64,000 bases of DNA from Spiribacter halobius (lineage in GTDB: Bacteria; Pseudomonadota; Gammaproteobacteria; Nitrococcales; Nitrococcaceae), in the NCBI RefSeq assembly GCF_020883455.1, contig NZ_CP086615.1, positions 2,728,001-2,792,000 on the forward strand, written 5' to 3'. A program made the position numbers and the translations under genes. The notes beneath the pieces were generated by a model, which saw only the letters and a program-made list of their open reading frames with translations, was not told the DNA's origin and searched no databases. Positions 9,969 through 18,321 of the stretch are shown here, in pieces. Numbering within the stretch: position 1 is the first letter of the stretch; each line of letters starts with the position of its first letter.

Positions 9969-10938
9969 CCGCCGCCTACTCGCCGCCGCCGTGCTGGTGG
10001 TGGGCCTGCTGGCGCTGCCGCCGCTGGCAAGCGCCTTCGGCAACCCGTACCTGGTGACGCTGGTCACCCGGGCGCTGATCTACGCCCTGGCGGCACTCGC
10101 CCTCGACTTCGTGATGGGCTACGGACGGCTGGTGAGCTTCGGCCATGCCGCGTTTCTCGGCCTCGGCGCCTACACGGTGGGCATCCTCAACACCCATGCG
10201 CTGCAGGCCCTGCCGCTGGTGGGCGGCTGGAGCGGCAGCAACGAGGCGCTGGTGGCCTGGCCGCTGGCGATGCTGGTCGCGGCCGCCTACGCGCTGCCGG
10301 TGGGGGCGATCTCGCTGCGCACCTCCGGGGTGTACTTCATCATGATCACGCTGGCCTTCGGGCAGCTGGTCTTCTACCTGTTCAACTCGCTCTCGGCCTA
10401 CGGCGGCCAGGACGGTCTGCCGCTCTGGCTGCCGAACACCGTCGCCGGGCGGGAGATGCTGGAGGGCCCGGCCTTCTACTACCTCTGCCTCGGCATCCTG
10501 TTGGTGGTCTGGGCCTTCCTGCAGCGGGTGGTGAGGTCGCCCTTCGGCCGCGTGCTGGTGGGCTGCCGCGAGAACCCGCGGCGGATGCGGGCCCTCGGCT
10601 ACCGGCCCTACCCCTACCAGCTCGCCGCATTCGTGCTCTCCGCAGCGCTCACGGGCCTCGCCGGGGCACTGCTCGCCAACCAGCAGACCTTCGTCAGCCC
10701 GTCGCTGATGCACTGGTCACAGTCCGGCGAGCTGCTGGTGATCGTGCTGCTGGGCGGCCTGGCGACGCTGATCGGCCCCATCTGGGGGGCGCTCGCGCTG
10801 CTGGTGCTGGAAGAGGTACTGGTGACGGTCACCGAGCACTGGCAGCTGGTGCTCGGGCCGCTGCTGGTGCTGGTGGTGCTGTTCTTCCGCAACGGCCTGC
10901 AGGGCGCGCTGGACGGTCGGGGAGCGCGGGATGACTGA
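9958..10938 (+). CDS. livM: Liv-type ABC transporter permease, LivM class
   Basis: 326 residues with about nine membrane segments. Family marks are YALAALALDFVMGYGRLVSFGHAAFLGLGAY in the N-terminal third, LRTSGVYFIMITLAFGQL, and the ATPase-docking SGELLVIVLLGGLATLIGPIWGA loop. It is the second channel subunit. It overlaps livH by 11 bases and livG by 8 bases, indicating translational coupling. Confidence 0.93.
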   Translation: MRADRRLLAAAVLVVGLLALPPLASAFGNPYLVTLVTRALIYALAALALDFVMGYGRLVSFGHAAFLGLGAYTVGILNTHALQALPLVGGWSGSNEALVAWPLAMLVAAAYALPVGAISLRTSGVYFIMITLAFGQLVFYLFNSLSAYGGQDGLPLWLPNTVAGREMLEGPAFYYLCLGILLVVWAFLQRVVRSPFGRVLVGCRENPRRMRALGYRPYPYQLAAFVLSAALTGLAGALLANQQTFVSPSLMHWSQSGELLVIVLLGGLATLIGPIWGALALLVLEEVLVTVTEHWQLVLGPLLVLVVLFFRNGLQGALDGRGARDD

Positions 10939-11689
10939 GGTGCTGCTGGAGGCGCGGGATCTGCAGAAGCGATTCGGCGGGCTGCTGGCCACCGACCATC
11001 TCTCCCTGGCGCTGCGCCGCGGGGAGATCCACGCCCTGATCGGCCCCAACGGGGCCGGCAAGACCACGGCACTGGCCCAGCTCTCCGGCGAGCTCGCGCC
11101 GGATGCCGGCCGCATCCACCATCGGGGCGAGGACATCACCGCCCTGGACATGCCCGGCCGCGCCCGCCGCGGCATCGCCCGCTCGTTCCAGATCACCGCG
11201 GTGTTCGAGGGCCTGAGCGCACTGGAGAACGTCGCCCTGGCGGTGCAGGCACGGGCGGGCCACCACTTCCGCCTGCTGCGCCGGGCGGCGCGTGACGAGA
11301 CGCGCATGGCGCCGGCCCGGGAGCTGCTGGAGCGGGTCGGCCTCGCCGGCGCAGCGGCGACCCCCGCGGCCACCCTCGCCCACGGCCAGCGCCGCCAGCT
11401 CGAGATCGCCATGGCGCTGGCGCTGCGCCCGGAAGTTCTGCTGCTGGACGAGCCCATGGCGGGCATGGGCCAGGCCGAGGGCGAGGCCCTGGCGTCGCTG
11501 CTGGAGAGCCTGCGCGACGAGCATGCCATCCTGCTGGTGGAGCACGACGTGCATCTCGTGTTCCGGCTCGCCGACCGGGTCAGCGTCCTCGTCGCCGGGG
11601 CCGTGCTCGCCAGCGGCCCGCCAGCCGAGGTGCGCGCCGACCCGGCCGTGCAGCAGGCGTACCTGGCGGAGATGAGCGATGGCGCTTGA
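10931..11689 (+). CDS. livG: Liv-type ABC transporter ATPase, LivG class
   Basis: 252 residues. Walker A is GPNGAGKTT, the signature is degenerate (LAHGQRRQLEIA in place of LSGGQ), and Walker B is LLLDEPMAGM. The HD switch appears as LLVEHDVHLVF. It powers uptake as a heterodimer with LivF. The degenerate signature is common among LivG proteins. Confidence 0.93.
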   Translation: MTEVLLEARDLQKRFGGLLATDHLSLALRRGEIHALIGPNGAGKTTALAQLSGELAPDAGRIHHRGEDITALDMPGRARRGIARSFQITAVFEGLSALENVALAVQARAGHHFRLLRRAARDETRMAPARELLERVGLAGAAATPAATLAHGQRRQLEIAMALALRPEVLLLDEPMAGMGQAEGEALASLLESLRDEHAILLVEHDVHLVFRLADRVSVLVAGAVLASGPPAEVRADPAVQQAYLAEMSDGA

Positions 11690-12368
11690 GGTCCGCGGGA
11701 TCGAGGCCGGCTACGGCGACAGCCGGGTGCTGTTCGGCGTGGATCTGGACGTCCCGCCCGGGCGCACCGTCGGCCTCCTCGGCCGCAACGGCATGGGCAA
11801 GACCACGCTGGTGCGAGCGATCATGGGGCTGCTGCCCGCCCGTGCCGGCTCCGTGCGCTTCCGGGGCCGGACCCTGGACCGGGCACCTGCCCACCGACGG
11901 GCGCGGGCGGGGATCGGGCTGGTGCCGGAGGGCCGGCGGATATTCCCCAACCTCAGCGCGCGCGAGAACCTCATCGCCGCCGCGCGCCCCGGCCCCTGGG
12001 GGCTCGCCCGGGTGTTCGAGCTCTTCCCGCGGCTCGCCGAGCGCCGCGACGCGCCGGGCAACCGGCTTTCCGGCGGCGAGCAGCAGATGCTCGCCATCGG
12101 CCGGGCGCTGATGACCAACCCCGAGCTGCTGATCCTCGACGAGGCCACCGAGGGGCTCGCGCCCGCGGTGCGCGCCGACATCCGCCACTGCCTGCAGCGC
12201 CTGCGCGCGGCCGGGCACTCGCTGCTGGTGATCGACGGCGACGTGGAGGCCATGCTTGGGCTCTGCGATGATCTGGTGATCCTCGAAACCGGGCGGGTGG
12301 TCTGGCACGGCCGCGCCGAGGCCCTGGCCGCGGACCGCACCCCCCTCGTCCGCCATCTGGGAGTGTGA
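11679..12368 (+). CDS. livF: Liv-type ABC transporter ATPase, LivF class
   Basis: 229 residues. Walker A is LGRNGMGKTTL, the signature is RLSGGEQQML, and Walker B is LLILDEATEGL. The D-loop and switch follow, but the switch histidine is replaced (LLVIDGDVEAML rather than the usual H). It overlaps livG by 11 bases and is followed after 3 bases by the hydrolase gene. Confidence 0.93.
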   Translation: MALEVRGIEAGYGDSRVLFGVDLDVPPGRTVGLLGRNGMGKTTLVRAIMGLLPARAGSVRFRGRTLDRAPAHRRARAGIGLVPEGRRIFPNLSARENLIAAARPGPWGLARVFELFPRLAERRDAPGNRLSGGEQQMLAIGRALMTNPELLILDEATEGLAPAVRADIRHCLQRLRAAGHSLLVIDGDVEAMLGLCDDLVILETGRVVWHGRAEALAADRTPLVRHLGV

Positions 12369-12371
12369 GCG

Positions 12372-13208
12372 ATGGACTGGCGCGCGCTTGACGCGGAAAC
12401 GCTGGAGGTCGAGTACAACCCGCGGCGACAGGTCGCCGACGCCGAGGCCCTGCTGGCCACGGTTGCCGAGCGCTCGGCAGCGGCTCGCGGGCGCCTCGGC
12501 GAGCCCCACGAGTTCGCCTACGGGCCGGAGCCGCTGGCACGCGTGGACGTCTATCCCGCCGCGGGCCATGCGCGGCCGCTGCACGTGTTCTTCCATGGCG
12601 GCTACTGGCGCGGCCAGGACAAGCGCGACTACGCCTACCTCGCCGAGGCGCTGCTCGCCCGGGGCGTCAGCGTCGCCCTTGCCAACTATCCGCTCTGCCC
12701 GCAGAGCAACCTGCCCGCCATCCACGAAGCCGCCTGCCGCTGCCTGCAGCTGCTCGCCGACAGCGCCCATGGCCTCGGCGCCGACCCGGCGCGGCTGACC
12801 CTGGGCGGCCATTCCGCGGGCGGACAGATCGTCGCCCGCCTGCTGGCCGAGGGCCCGGTGGCGCCGGCCGGGGCGGTGGCCGCCTCCGGGGTGTTCGACC
12901 TCCTGCCGGTGGTGCATACGAGCATCAATGAGGCGCTGCGGCTGGACGAGGCCGGCGCGGAGGCCGTCTCTCCCCTGCGGCGTCCGCCCCCGCGCTGGCG
13001 CGGCCCGCTGCTGCTGGCCGTGGGCGGGGCCGAGAGCGCGGCGTTTCAGGCGCAGACCGCGGACTATGCGGCACACTGTCGCGGCGCGGGGCCGGCCATC
13101 GACGCCGTCACCGTGCCCGGACGCCATCACTTCGACATTCTGGACGCCCTGTACGGCGAGCAAGGCGAGCTCTTTTCCCGCCTCGCCGCACTCGTGGAGA
13201 CCACCTGA
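12372..13208 (+). CDS. Arylformamidase-like alpha/beta hydrolase
   Basis: 278 residues with the alpha/beta-hydrolase fold. HGGYWRGQDKRDY near residues 75-87 is the oxyanion-hole segment typical of kynurenine formamidases and related esterases. GGHSAGGQIV carries the nucleophile serine, and GRHHFDILD near the C-terminus supplies the catalytic histidine. It starts 3 bases after livF, so it belongs to the transporter operon. The operon link suggests it acts on the imported compound, perhaps an amide or ester; the true substrate is unknown. Confidence 0.8.
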   Translation: MDWRALDAETLEVEYNPRRQVADAEALLATVAERSAAARGRLGEPHEFAYGPEPLARVDVYPAAGHARPLHVFFHGGYWRGQDKRDYAYLAEALLARGVSVALANYPLCPQSNLPAIHEAACRCLQLLADSAHGLGADPARLTLGGHSAGGQIVARLLAEGPVAPAGAVAASGVFDLLPVVHTSINEALRLDEAGAEAVSPLRRPPPRWRGPLLLAVGGAESAAFQAQTADYAAHCRGAGPAIDAVTVPGRHHFDILDALYGEQGELFSRLAALVETT

Positions 13209-13219
13209 GGGGACTGGCC

Positions 13220-13672
13220 ATGCACGGCTGGGAAGGCCGCCCGTTCGCAGACATCGACCGGCTCACCCGCAAGCGTGATCCGCGGCGTCATCCCATCGGC
13301 TGCGTGACCACCGACGGTGAGCGCGAGATCGTGCAGTGGTTCGGCAACATCCCCGAGCTCTCCCAGTTCCTGCGGCGCATGGAGCCGCAGCGCTGGGGGC
13401 TCGCGGGCGCGGCGCTCATCGAGATCAAGGCCCAGCTTGAGGCCGTGCTCACCCGTGTCGACGTCTTCGGCCTCACCGAGGACAACCGCCTCGCCCACAA
13501 CCGGCTCACCGCGCCGCGCTACGAGGTGGTCTGGTGGGGCTCGCTGCAGGAGCTGCTGCGGGACCCTGGCGAGTGGCCGAGCCAGCTGCGCGCGGCCGCC
13601 GGCGCCGATGACGCCGACGACCCCGCCGTGCGCATCGCGGAGCACCTGCGCGAGCGTCTGCGGCAGCACTAG
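13220..13672 (+). CDS. Conserved hypothetical protein at operon end
   Basis: 150 residues with no family I recognise. It is soluble and mixed in charge, with an aromatic-rich centre (VVWWGSLQELL) and an acidic C-terminal part. An ATG at 13,220 follows GGGGACTGGCC and lies 11 bases after the hydrolase stop, so it is the last gene of the transporter operon. The plus-strand frame is open and the length plausible; function is not inferred. Confidence 0.65.
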   Translation: MHGWEGRPFADIDRLTRKRDPRRHPIGCVTTDGEREIVQWFGNIPELSQFLRRMEPQRWGLAGAALIEIKAQLEAVLTRVDVFGLTEDNRLAHNRLTAPRYEVVWWGSLQELLRDPGEWPSQLRAAAGADDADDPAVRIAEHLRERLRQH

Positions 13673-13785
13673 CGTCCGGTAGCGCAAGTCCCTGCGCCCC
13701 CGGGAGGCCCTCCGGCACGGACTTGCTCCCGCGGTCGCGCTGTGCTCTGCTCTGGTCAGTCATCCTCTGCCGGAAGGCACTGCCG

Positions 13786-14517
13786 ATGTCTGACTCCCCG
13801 CGCTGGAGCCGCCGCCGTTTCATGGGCCTCTGCGCCGCCGGCCTCGTGGCCATGGGCGGCATTCCCCAGCTGCTTCGCGCCGCCGCCGCGCCGCGGGAGG
13901 ACTTCCCCCGGGTACGCCTGATCCATCCCGACGGGCGCCCGTTTCACAGCGCTGACCTGGTGCCCGGTCGCAACTACGTCTTCTCCTATCCGTACGTGAG
14001 CACGCCCTGTTTTCTGCTCGACCTGGGGCGAACGCTGCAGGCGCCGCGTCAGCTCGAGACCCGCGAGGGGCGCGCCTACACCTGGTCCGGCGGCGTCGGG
14101 CTGCAGCAGTCGGTGGTGGCGTTCTCGGCAATCTGCTCCCACCGCATGACCCACCCCGCCCCGGAAACCAGCCTCATCAGCTACCACGCCCACGAGCACA
14201 GCGGGCCGGACGGCCAGGGCGCCGGTGTCATTCACTGCTGCTCGGAGGGCAGCGTGTTCGATCCCGCCGAGGGAGCGCGGGTGCTGAAGGGGCCGGCACC
14301 AGAGCCGCTCGCCGCCATCGATCTGCGCTACGACTTCCGCGATGACGGCCTGAGCGCGGCCGGGGCCCACGGCGGCGTGCTCTTCGAGCGCTTTCTGGAG
14401 ACCTTCGGGCCGCGGCTCTCTCTGAGCTTCGGCCCCGACCGGTACAACCGCCCGGTGGGTGAGACCAGTGTCGTGCAGACGCTGGAGGAATACAGCCAGC
14501 GGCCCTACTACTGTTGA
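13786..14517 (+). CDS. Tat-exported Rieske-like protein with altered ligand motif
   Basis: 243 residues. The N-terminus SRRRFMGL followed by a hydrophobic run is a twin-arginine signal, so a folded cofactor protein is exported. The C-terminal half looks like a Rieske 2Fe-2S domain: box I ICSHRM (C-x-H) and box II HCCSEGSVFD aligned with the usual CPCHGSxFD. In box II the ligand histidine position is Glu and the second cysteine is Ser. Normal 2Fe-2S coordination would be altered or lost. AAGG precedes the ATG at 13,786. The next gene starts 5 bases after its stop. Confidence 0.75.
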   Translation: MSDSPRWSRRRFMGLCAAGLVAMGGIPQLLRAAAAPREDFPRVRLIHPDGRPFHSADLVPGRNYVFSYPYVSTPCFLLDLGRTLQAPRQLETREGRAYTWSGGVGLQQSVVAFSAICSHRMTHPAPETSLISYHAHEHSGPDGQGAGVIHCCSEGSVFDPAEGARVLKGPAPEPLAAIDLRYDFRDDGLSAAGAHGGVLFERFLETFGPRLSLSFGPDRYNRPVGETSVVQTLEEYSQRPYYC

Positions 14518-14522
14518 CCCCC

Positions 14523-15308
14523 ATGCGCCGACGCTTCGCCTGTCTGCTGACGCTCGCCCTGACCACTGGCCTGACCGGCCATGCCATCGCGGCCACCGCC
14601 GAACGCGAGTGGCGCGAGGCCATCACCCAGCGCGATCCGGTCGCCCTCGCCCGGCTGCTCCACCAGCGCGCCGACCCCGATCCGGCCGGCGCCGGTGGCG
14701 TCACCGCCCTCATGGTCGCCGCCGCGAGCGGCGAGACCGGGCTGGTGGTCGATCTGCTGGCGGCCGGAGCCGACGTGCACGCCCGCAACGACAAGGGCGC
14801 CAGCGCCCTCCTCTACGCCGCCCATCGCGGCCATGCGGAGGTTGTGCGCCGGCTCCTCGATGCCGGGGCGGATGTGGACGTCGCCGCGAGCAACGGCTGG
14901 ACCGCCCTCACCCTCGCCGCGGCCACGGGCCGGACGGAGACGGTGCAGGTCCTGCTCGCCGTTGGCGCCGATCCGAACCATCCCGACGTCTATCGCTGGA
15001 CACCGCTGATGCGGGCGGTGGACAACGGCCACCGCGCCGTGGCCCGTCAGCTGCTGGCGGACGACCGCACCCGGGTAGACCTTCGGGACGACGCCGGCAT
15101 GACGGCCCTGCATCACGCCGCCCGCCGGGGCGGCCAGGCGACGGCGCGGGCACTGGCGGCGCGATGTGCCGATCCGGCGGCGGAATCCATTGGCGGCCAT
15201 ACGCCGTTGGACATCCTGCGCGAGCGCTGGGGCGACACCGGGGAATGGCTGCAGCGCGCCGCCCGCGAGGCGAACTGCCGCGCGGGCGTGGCCCAGGCCG
15301 CGGACTGA
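14523..15308 (+). CDS. Exported ankyrin-repeat protein
   Basis: 261 residues. A signal peptide (MRRRFACLLTLALTTGLTGHAIAA) is followed by about six ankyrin repeats with the usual G-x-TALMxAAxxG and LLxxGADV pattern (for example GASALLYAAHRGHAEVV and DDAGMTALHHAARRGG). The product is likely periplasmic and binds a partner protein. It directly follows the Rieske-like gene, so the two are probably cotranscribed and may interact; that is inference. A TTG nine bases upstream is an alternative start. Confidence 0.9.
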   Translation: MRRRFACLLTLALTTGLTGHAIAATAEREWREAITQRDPVALARLLHQRADPDPAGAGGVTALMVAAASGETGLVVDLLAAGADVHARNDKGASALLYAAHRGHAEVVRRLLDAGADVDVAASNGWTALTLAAATGRTETVQVLLAVGADPNHPDVYRWTPLMRAVDNGHRAVARQLLADDRTRVDLRDDAGMTALHHAARRGGQATARALAARCADPAAESIGGHTPLDILRERWGDTGEWLQRAAREANCRAGVAQAAD

Positions 15309-15524
15309 CGGCGGCCGGGCACACGGACGGCAGATCTGCTGGGCGCGCGGAGCGCGAATCCGCGGCCGGCTTGCACACTTCGCTACGTGATACCTGGACG
15401 CCACTGCACGCGGAATACGCCACCGAGGTCAGCTAAGCGGGGCGGGGCGGGAGCGCCCGGGCCCACGCTCCGCCCGCGACATCGCGGAGAAAGTCCCTGC
15501 AGTAAAGACGGCGCGAGGAAAATA

Positions 15525-15890
15525 ATGACCGAAGCGGACTGCATATTCTGTCGCATCGCCGCAGGCACGGCGCCCGCCGACGAGCTCTATCGGGACGAGG
15601 CGATCATCGCCTTCCGGGACCTGCACCCGCAGGCACCGGTGCATGTGCTGGTGGTGCCGCGGGAGCACATCCCGAGCCTCCTTGACCTCGAGCCGCGCCA
15701 CGCCGAGATCGTCGGTCGCCTGCACCTGGTCGCGCGCAGTCTCGCCGAACGCCTCGCGGTGGCCGATCGCGGCTACCGGACCGTGTTCAACTGCGGCAAT
15801 GAGGCGGGCCAGAGCGTCTGGCATATCCATCTGCACCTGTTGGCCGGCCGCCCGATGGGCTGGCCGCCCTGGCCCGCTACCGGCGGCTGA
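15525..15890 (+). CDS. HIT-family nucleotide hydrolase/transferase
   Basis: 121 residues. The histidine triad is HIHLHLL near the C-terminus, and the N-terminus CIFCRIAAG supplies the zinc/nucleotide-side cysteines typical of HINT-like proteins. These enzymes hydrolyse nucleoside phosphoramidates or acyl-AMPs. The ATG at 15,525 follows GAGGAAAATA. The upstream open frame (from 15,387) has no family similarity and was excluded. Confidence 0.93.
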   Translation: MTEADCIFCRIAAGTAPADELYRDEAIIAFRDLHPQAPVHVLVVPREHIPSLLDLEPRHAEIVGRLHLVARSLAERLAVADRGYRTVFNCGNEAGQSVWHIHLHLLAGRPMGWPPWPATGG

Positions 15891-15899
15891 CTGCCCTAG

Positions 15900-15957
15900 C
15901 CCTCAAATCTCACCGATTCACGGCTGCGGGCGCGGATCGGTGAGATATCCGAGCTAG
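15900..15957. repeat. Short palindromic element, deletion derivative of the 2828-3011 element
   Basis: The left part ATCTCACCGATTCACGGC plus GCGGGCGCGGAT is the reverse complement of the right end of the 2828-3011 element. It joins directly to ATCGGTGAGAT, a second terminal arm, so the interior is missing. It lies between the HIT gene and the hydrolase gene. Confidence 0.65.
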
Positions 15958-16047
15958 CCGGGCAGCGACACCGCCACTCCGGTATCCTGCGCGTCCACGG
16001 GCCCGGGCAACGGTCGCCCGGCCTGCCGCGGACTCCGGGAGCGCCCC

Positions 16048-17169
16048 ATGAACGAGACACCGATCATCATCGAGGAACGAACCGCCGCCGGCGGTCATCG
16101 CATTGGCGTGGCCACCCTGAACGCCCCGCGCTCGCTCAATGCGCTGACGCTGCCCATGATCGAGCGGCTGCGCCCGCAGCTCGAGGCCTGGGCGGAGGAT
16201 CCGGGGATCGCCTGCGTCGTGCTCATGGGGGCCGGGGAGAAGGCCTTCTGCGCCGGCGGTGACGTGGTGAGCATGTACCACGCCATCCGGGAGAATCCGG
16301 GCGGCCCGGTGCCCTTCGCCGAGCGGTTCTTCGAGCAGGAATATCGCCTCGACTATGCCATCCACACCTTCCCGAAGCCGATCCTGGTCTGGGGGCATGG
16401 CGTGGTCATGGGCGGCGGCCTCGGGCTGCTGGTGGGGGCGAGCCACCGGGTGGTCACCGAGCACGCAAAGGTCGCCATGCCCGAGATCACCATCGGCCTC
16501 TATCCGGACGTGGCCGGCACCTGGTTCCTTAACCGGATGCCCGGGCGGATCGGCCTTTTCCTGGGCCTGACCGGCGCGCGCATGAACGCCGCCGACACGC
16601 TGTACACCGGCCTCGCCGATTATCTGATCACCGCCGACCGGCGCGACGCGGTGCTGTCAGCCCTCGCCGACATCGCCTGGGAGGACGACCCCGAGCTCAA
16701 CCGCGGGCACCTGTCGGTGGCCCTGCGCCGCTTCGCCGACGCGAGCCGCGCGGCGCGCCCGGCCTCCAACGTGCTGCGCCACCTCGACCTCATCGACCAT
16801 GTCACCGACCATCACAGCGTGCGCGGCATCCTCGACGCCCTGGAGGGCTACGCCGGCGAGGACGACTGGGTCGACGCCGCCCGCGCTACTCTCGCCGCGG
16901 GCTCGCCCACCTCGGCGCGGGTCATCCTGGAGCAGTACCGTCGCGGCAGGCACCTCTCGCTGAAGGAGGTCTTCATGCGCGAGCTCAACATGTCCGTGCG
17001 CTGCGTCCGCGGGCACGACTATCCGGAGGGCGTGCGCGCCCTGCTGGTGGACAAGGACCGCAACCCGCGCTGGGATCCGCCGTCGGTGGAGGCGGTGAGC
17101 GACGAGCTGGTGGAAAGCTTCTTTCTGCCCGCTGAAGGGCTTGAAGAGAACCCGCTGCGGGATCTTTAG
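16048..17169 (+). CDS. 3-hydroxyisobutyryl-CoA hydrolase-like enzyme
   Basis: 373 residues of the crotonase fold. NAPRSLNALTLPMI, GAGEKAFCAGGDVVSMY (CoA/oxyanion loop) and VMGGGLGLLVGASHRVVTE followed by MPEITIGLYPDVAG (catalytic Glu and Asp) match 3-hydroxyisobutyryl-CoA hydrolases. These release 3-hydroxyisobutyrate in valine degradation. The length exceeds plain enoyl-CoA hydratases (about 260) and fits the hydrolase subfamily with its C-terminal extension. The convergent mmsB gene supplies the next step. Confidence 0.88.
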   Translation: MNETPIIIEERTAAGGHRIGVATLNAPRSLNALTLPMIERLRPQLEAWAEDPGIACVVLMGAGEKAFCAGGDVVSMYHAIRENPGGPVPFAERFFEQEYRLDYAIHTFPKPILVWGHGVVMGGGLGLLVGASHRVVTEHAKVAMPEITIGLYPDVAGTWFLNRMPGRIGLFLGLTGARMNAADTLYTGLADYLITADRRDAVLSALADIAWEDDPELNRGHLSVALRRFADASRAARPASNVLRHLDLIDHVTDHHSVRGILDALEGYAGEDDWVDAARATLAAGSPTSARVILEQYRRGRHLSLKEVFMRELNMSVRCVRGHDYPEGVRALLVDKDRNPRWDPPSVEAVSDELVESFFLPAEGLEENPLRDL

Positions 17170-17179
17170 GCCGCAGGAG

Positions 17180-17208
17180 ATTCGCGGCGAGGACGCCGCT
17201 CCTACAGG
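17180..17208. repeat. REP-like palindrome
   Basis: GATTCGCGGCGAGGACGCCGCTCCTACAG has an internal GCGGC/GCCGC stem and the CGCTCCTACAG tail of REP sequences known from pseudomonads and relatives. A single copy lies between the two convergent valine-catabolism genes. Confidence 0.5.
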
Positions 17209-17302
17209 CTCTGCAACGCCGCCGGGGCTCGACGAAGCCTTTGGGAGGCGCGCCCCTGCGCCGGATCTCCGACGGCCCCGGGGTAAGCCCCCGGGCGCCG
17301 GA

Positions 17303-18202
17303 CTACTCCCCCAGCTTCCCGCCGCGCAGGAACTGCAGGATGCTCGAGAAGTCGTAGCCGCCGTTGCCGTGGGCGGAGTGGGCGGTGTAGAGCGCGCGGG
17401 CCGCGGCGCCGAGGGGCGTGGCCGTGTGGCTGCTGCCGGCCATGTCCATGGCGAGGCCGAGGTCCTTCACCATCAGATCCACCAGAAACCCGCCCTGGTA
17501 GCCGTTGCTCGCGGGCACGCCGTCCATCACGCCCGGGTAGGGGTTGTAGACCTGCAGCGCCCAGTTGCTGCCGGAGCTCGCCTTCATGATGTCGGAAACA
17601 GCGGCTGGATCCAGGCCGTGGGCGTCGGCGAGGTTGAGGGCCTCGGCGGTGCCGATCATCTGGATGGCGAGCAGCATGTTGTTGCACATCTTGCCCACCT
17701 GGCCGGCACCGCTCGGCCCCGCGTGAAAGACGTTCTTCCCCATCGCTGCGAGGACTGGCCGCGCCTCCTCCACATCCGCCGCCTCGCCGCCGCAGATGAA
17801 GGTCAGCGTCCCCGCGCGGGCACCGCCGACGCCGCCGGAGACCGGCGCGTCGAGAAAGCGCAGCGACCGCTCGCGCGCGGCTGCGGCGACCTGCCGCGCC
17901 GCGTCCGCCGCGATGGTGGAGCAGTCCACGAGCAGCGTTCCCGGCCGAACGCTCGCCATGACCTGGCCGCTGCCGAGATAGAGCTCGTGCACGTGCTCCC
18001 CGGCGGGCAGCATCGAGATGACGACCTCGGCGTCCGCCACCGCCTCGGCCGCCGAGCCCGCAGCGCGGGCACCCGCCTCTTCGGCCGCCGCCAGCGCCTC
18101 TGGCACGAGATCGAACACCGTGGTCTCGTAGCCGCCGCGCAGCAGGTTCGCCGCCATCGGTGCGCCCATGTTGCCGAGGCCGATGAATGCCACCCCGCCC
18201 AT
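17303..18202 (-). CDS. mmsB: 3-hydroxyisobutyrate dehydrogenase
   Basis: 299 residues. The N-terminal Rossmann motif is FIGLGNMGAPMA, the substrate loop is LDAPVSGGVGGARAGTL, and GQVGKMCNNMLL includes the catalytic Lys. This is the beta-hydroxyacid dehydrogenase family; length and motifs fit MmsB, which oxidises 3-hydroxyisobutyrate to methylmalonate semialdehyde. The start at 18,202 is set by AGGAGGGG upstream. It is convergent with the 3-hydroxyisobutyryl-CoA hydrolase gene, the preceding step of valine breakdown. Confidence 0.92.
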   Translation of the reverse strand: MGGVAFIGLGNMGAPMAANLLRGGYETTVFDLVPEALAAAEEAGARAAGSAAEAVADAEVVISMLPAGEHVHELYLGSGQVMASVRPGTLLVDCSTIAADAARQVAAAARERSLRFLDAPVSGGVGGARAGTLTFICGGEAADVEEARPVLAAMGKNVFHAGPSGAGQVGKMCNNMLLAIQMIGTAEALNLADAHGLDPAAVSDIMKASSGSNWALQVYNPYPGVMDGVPASNGYQGGFLVDLMVKDLGLAMDMAGSSHTATPLGAAARALYTAHSAHGNGGYDFSSILQFLRGGKLGE

Positions 18203-18321
18203 ATCGCTCCCCTCCTCCTGGTCGTCGTCGCATCTGCGGGCTACAGACCGCAGGCGTGCCGTCGGTCTGCCGTATGGAGGATCATCGCACGCGGCGCGCC
18301 AGGGAAAGGAGGGAGTCCAGG

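Noticed and set aside
7668-10067. 799-codon minus-strand frame
   Set aside because: Antisense to the transporter genes, low-complexity Gln/Arg/His sequence.
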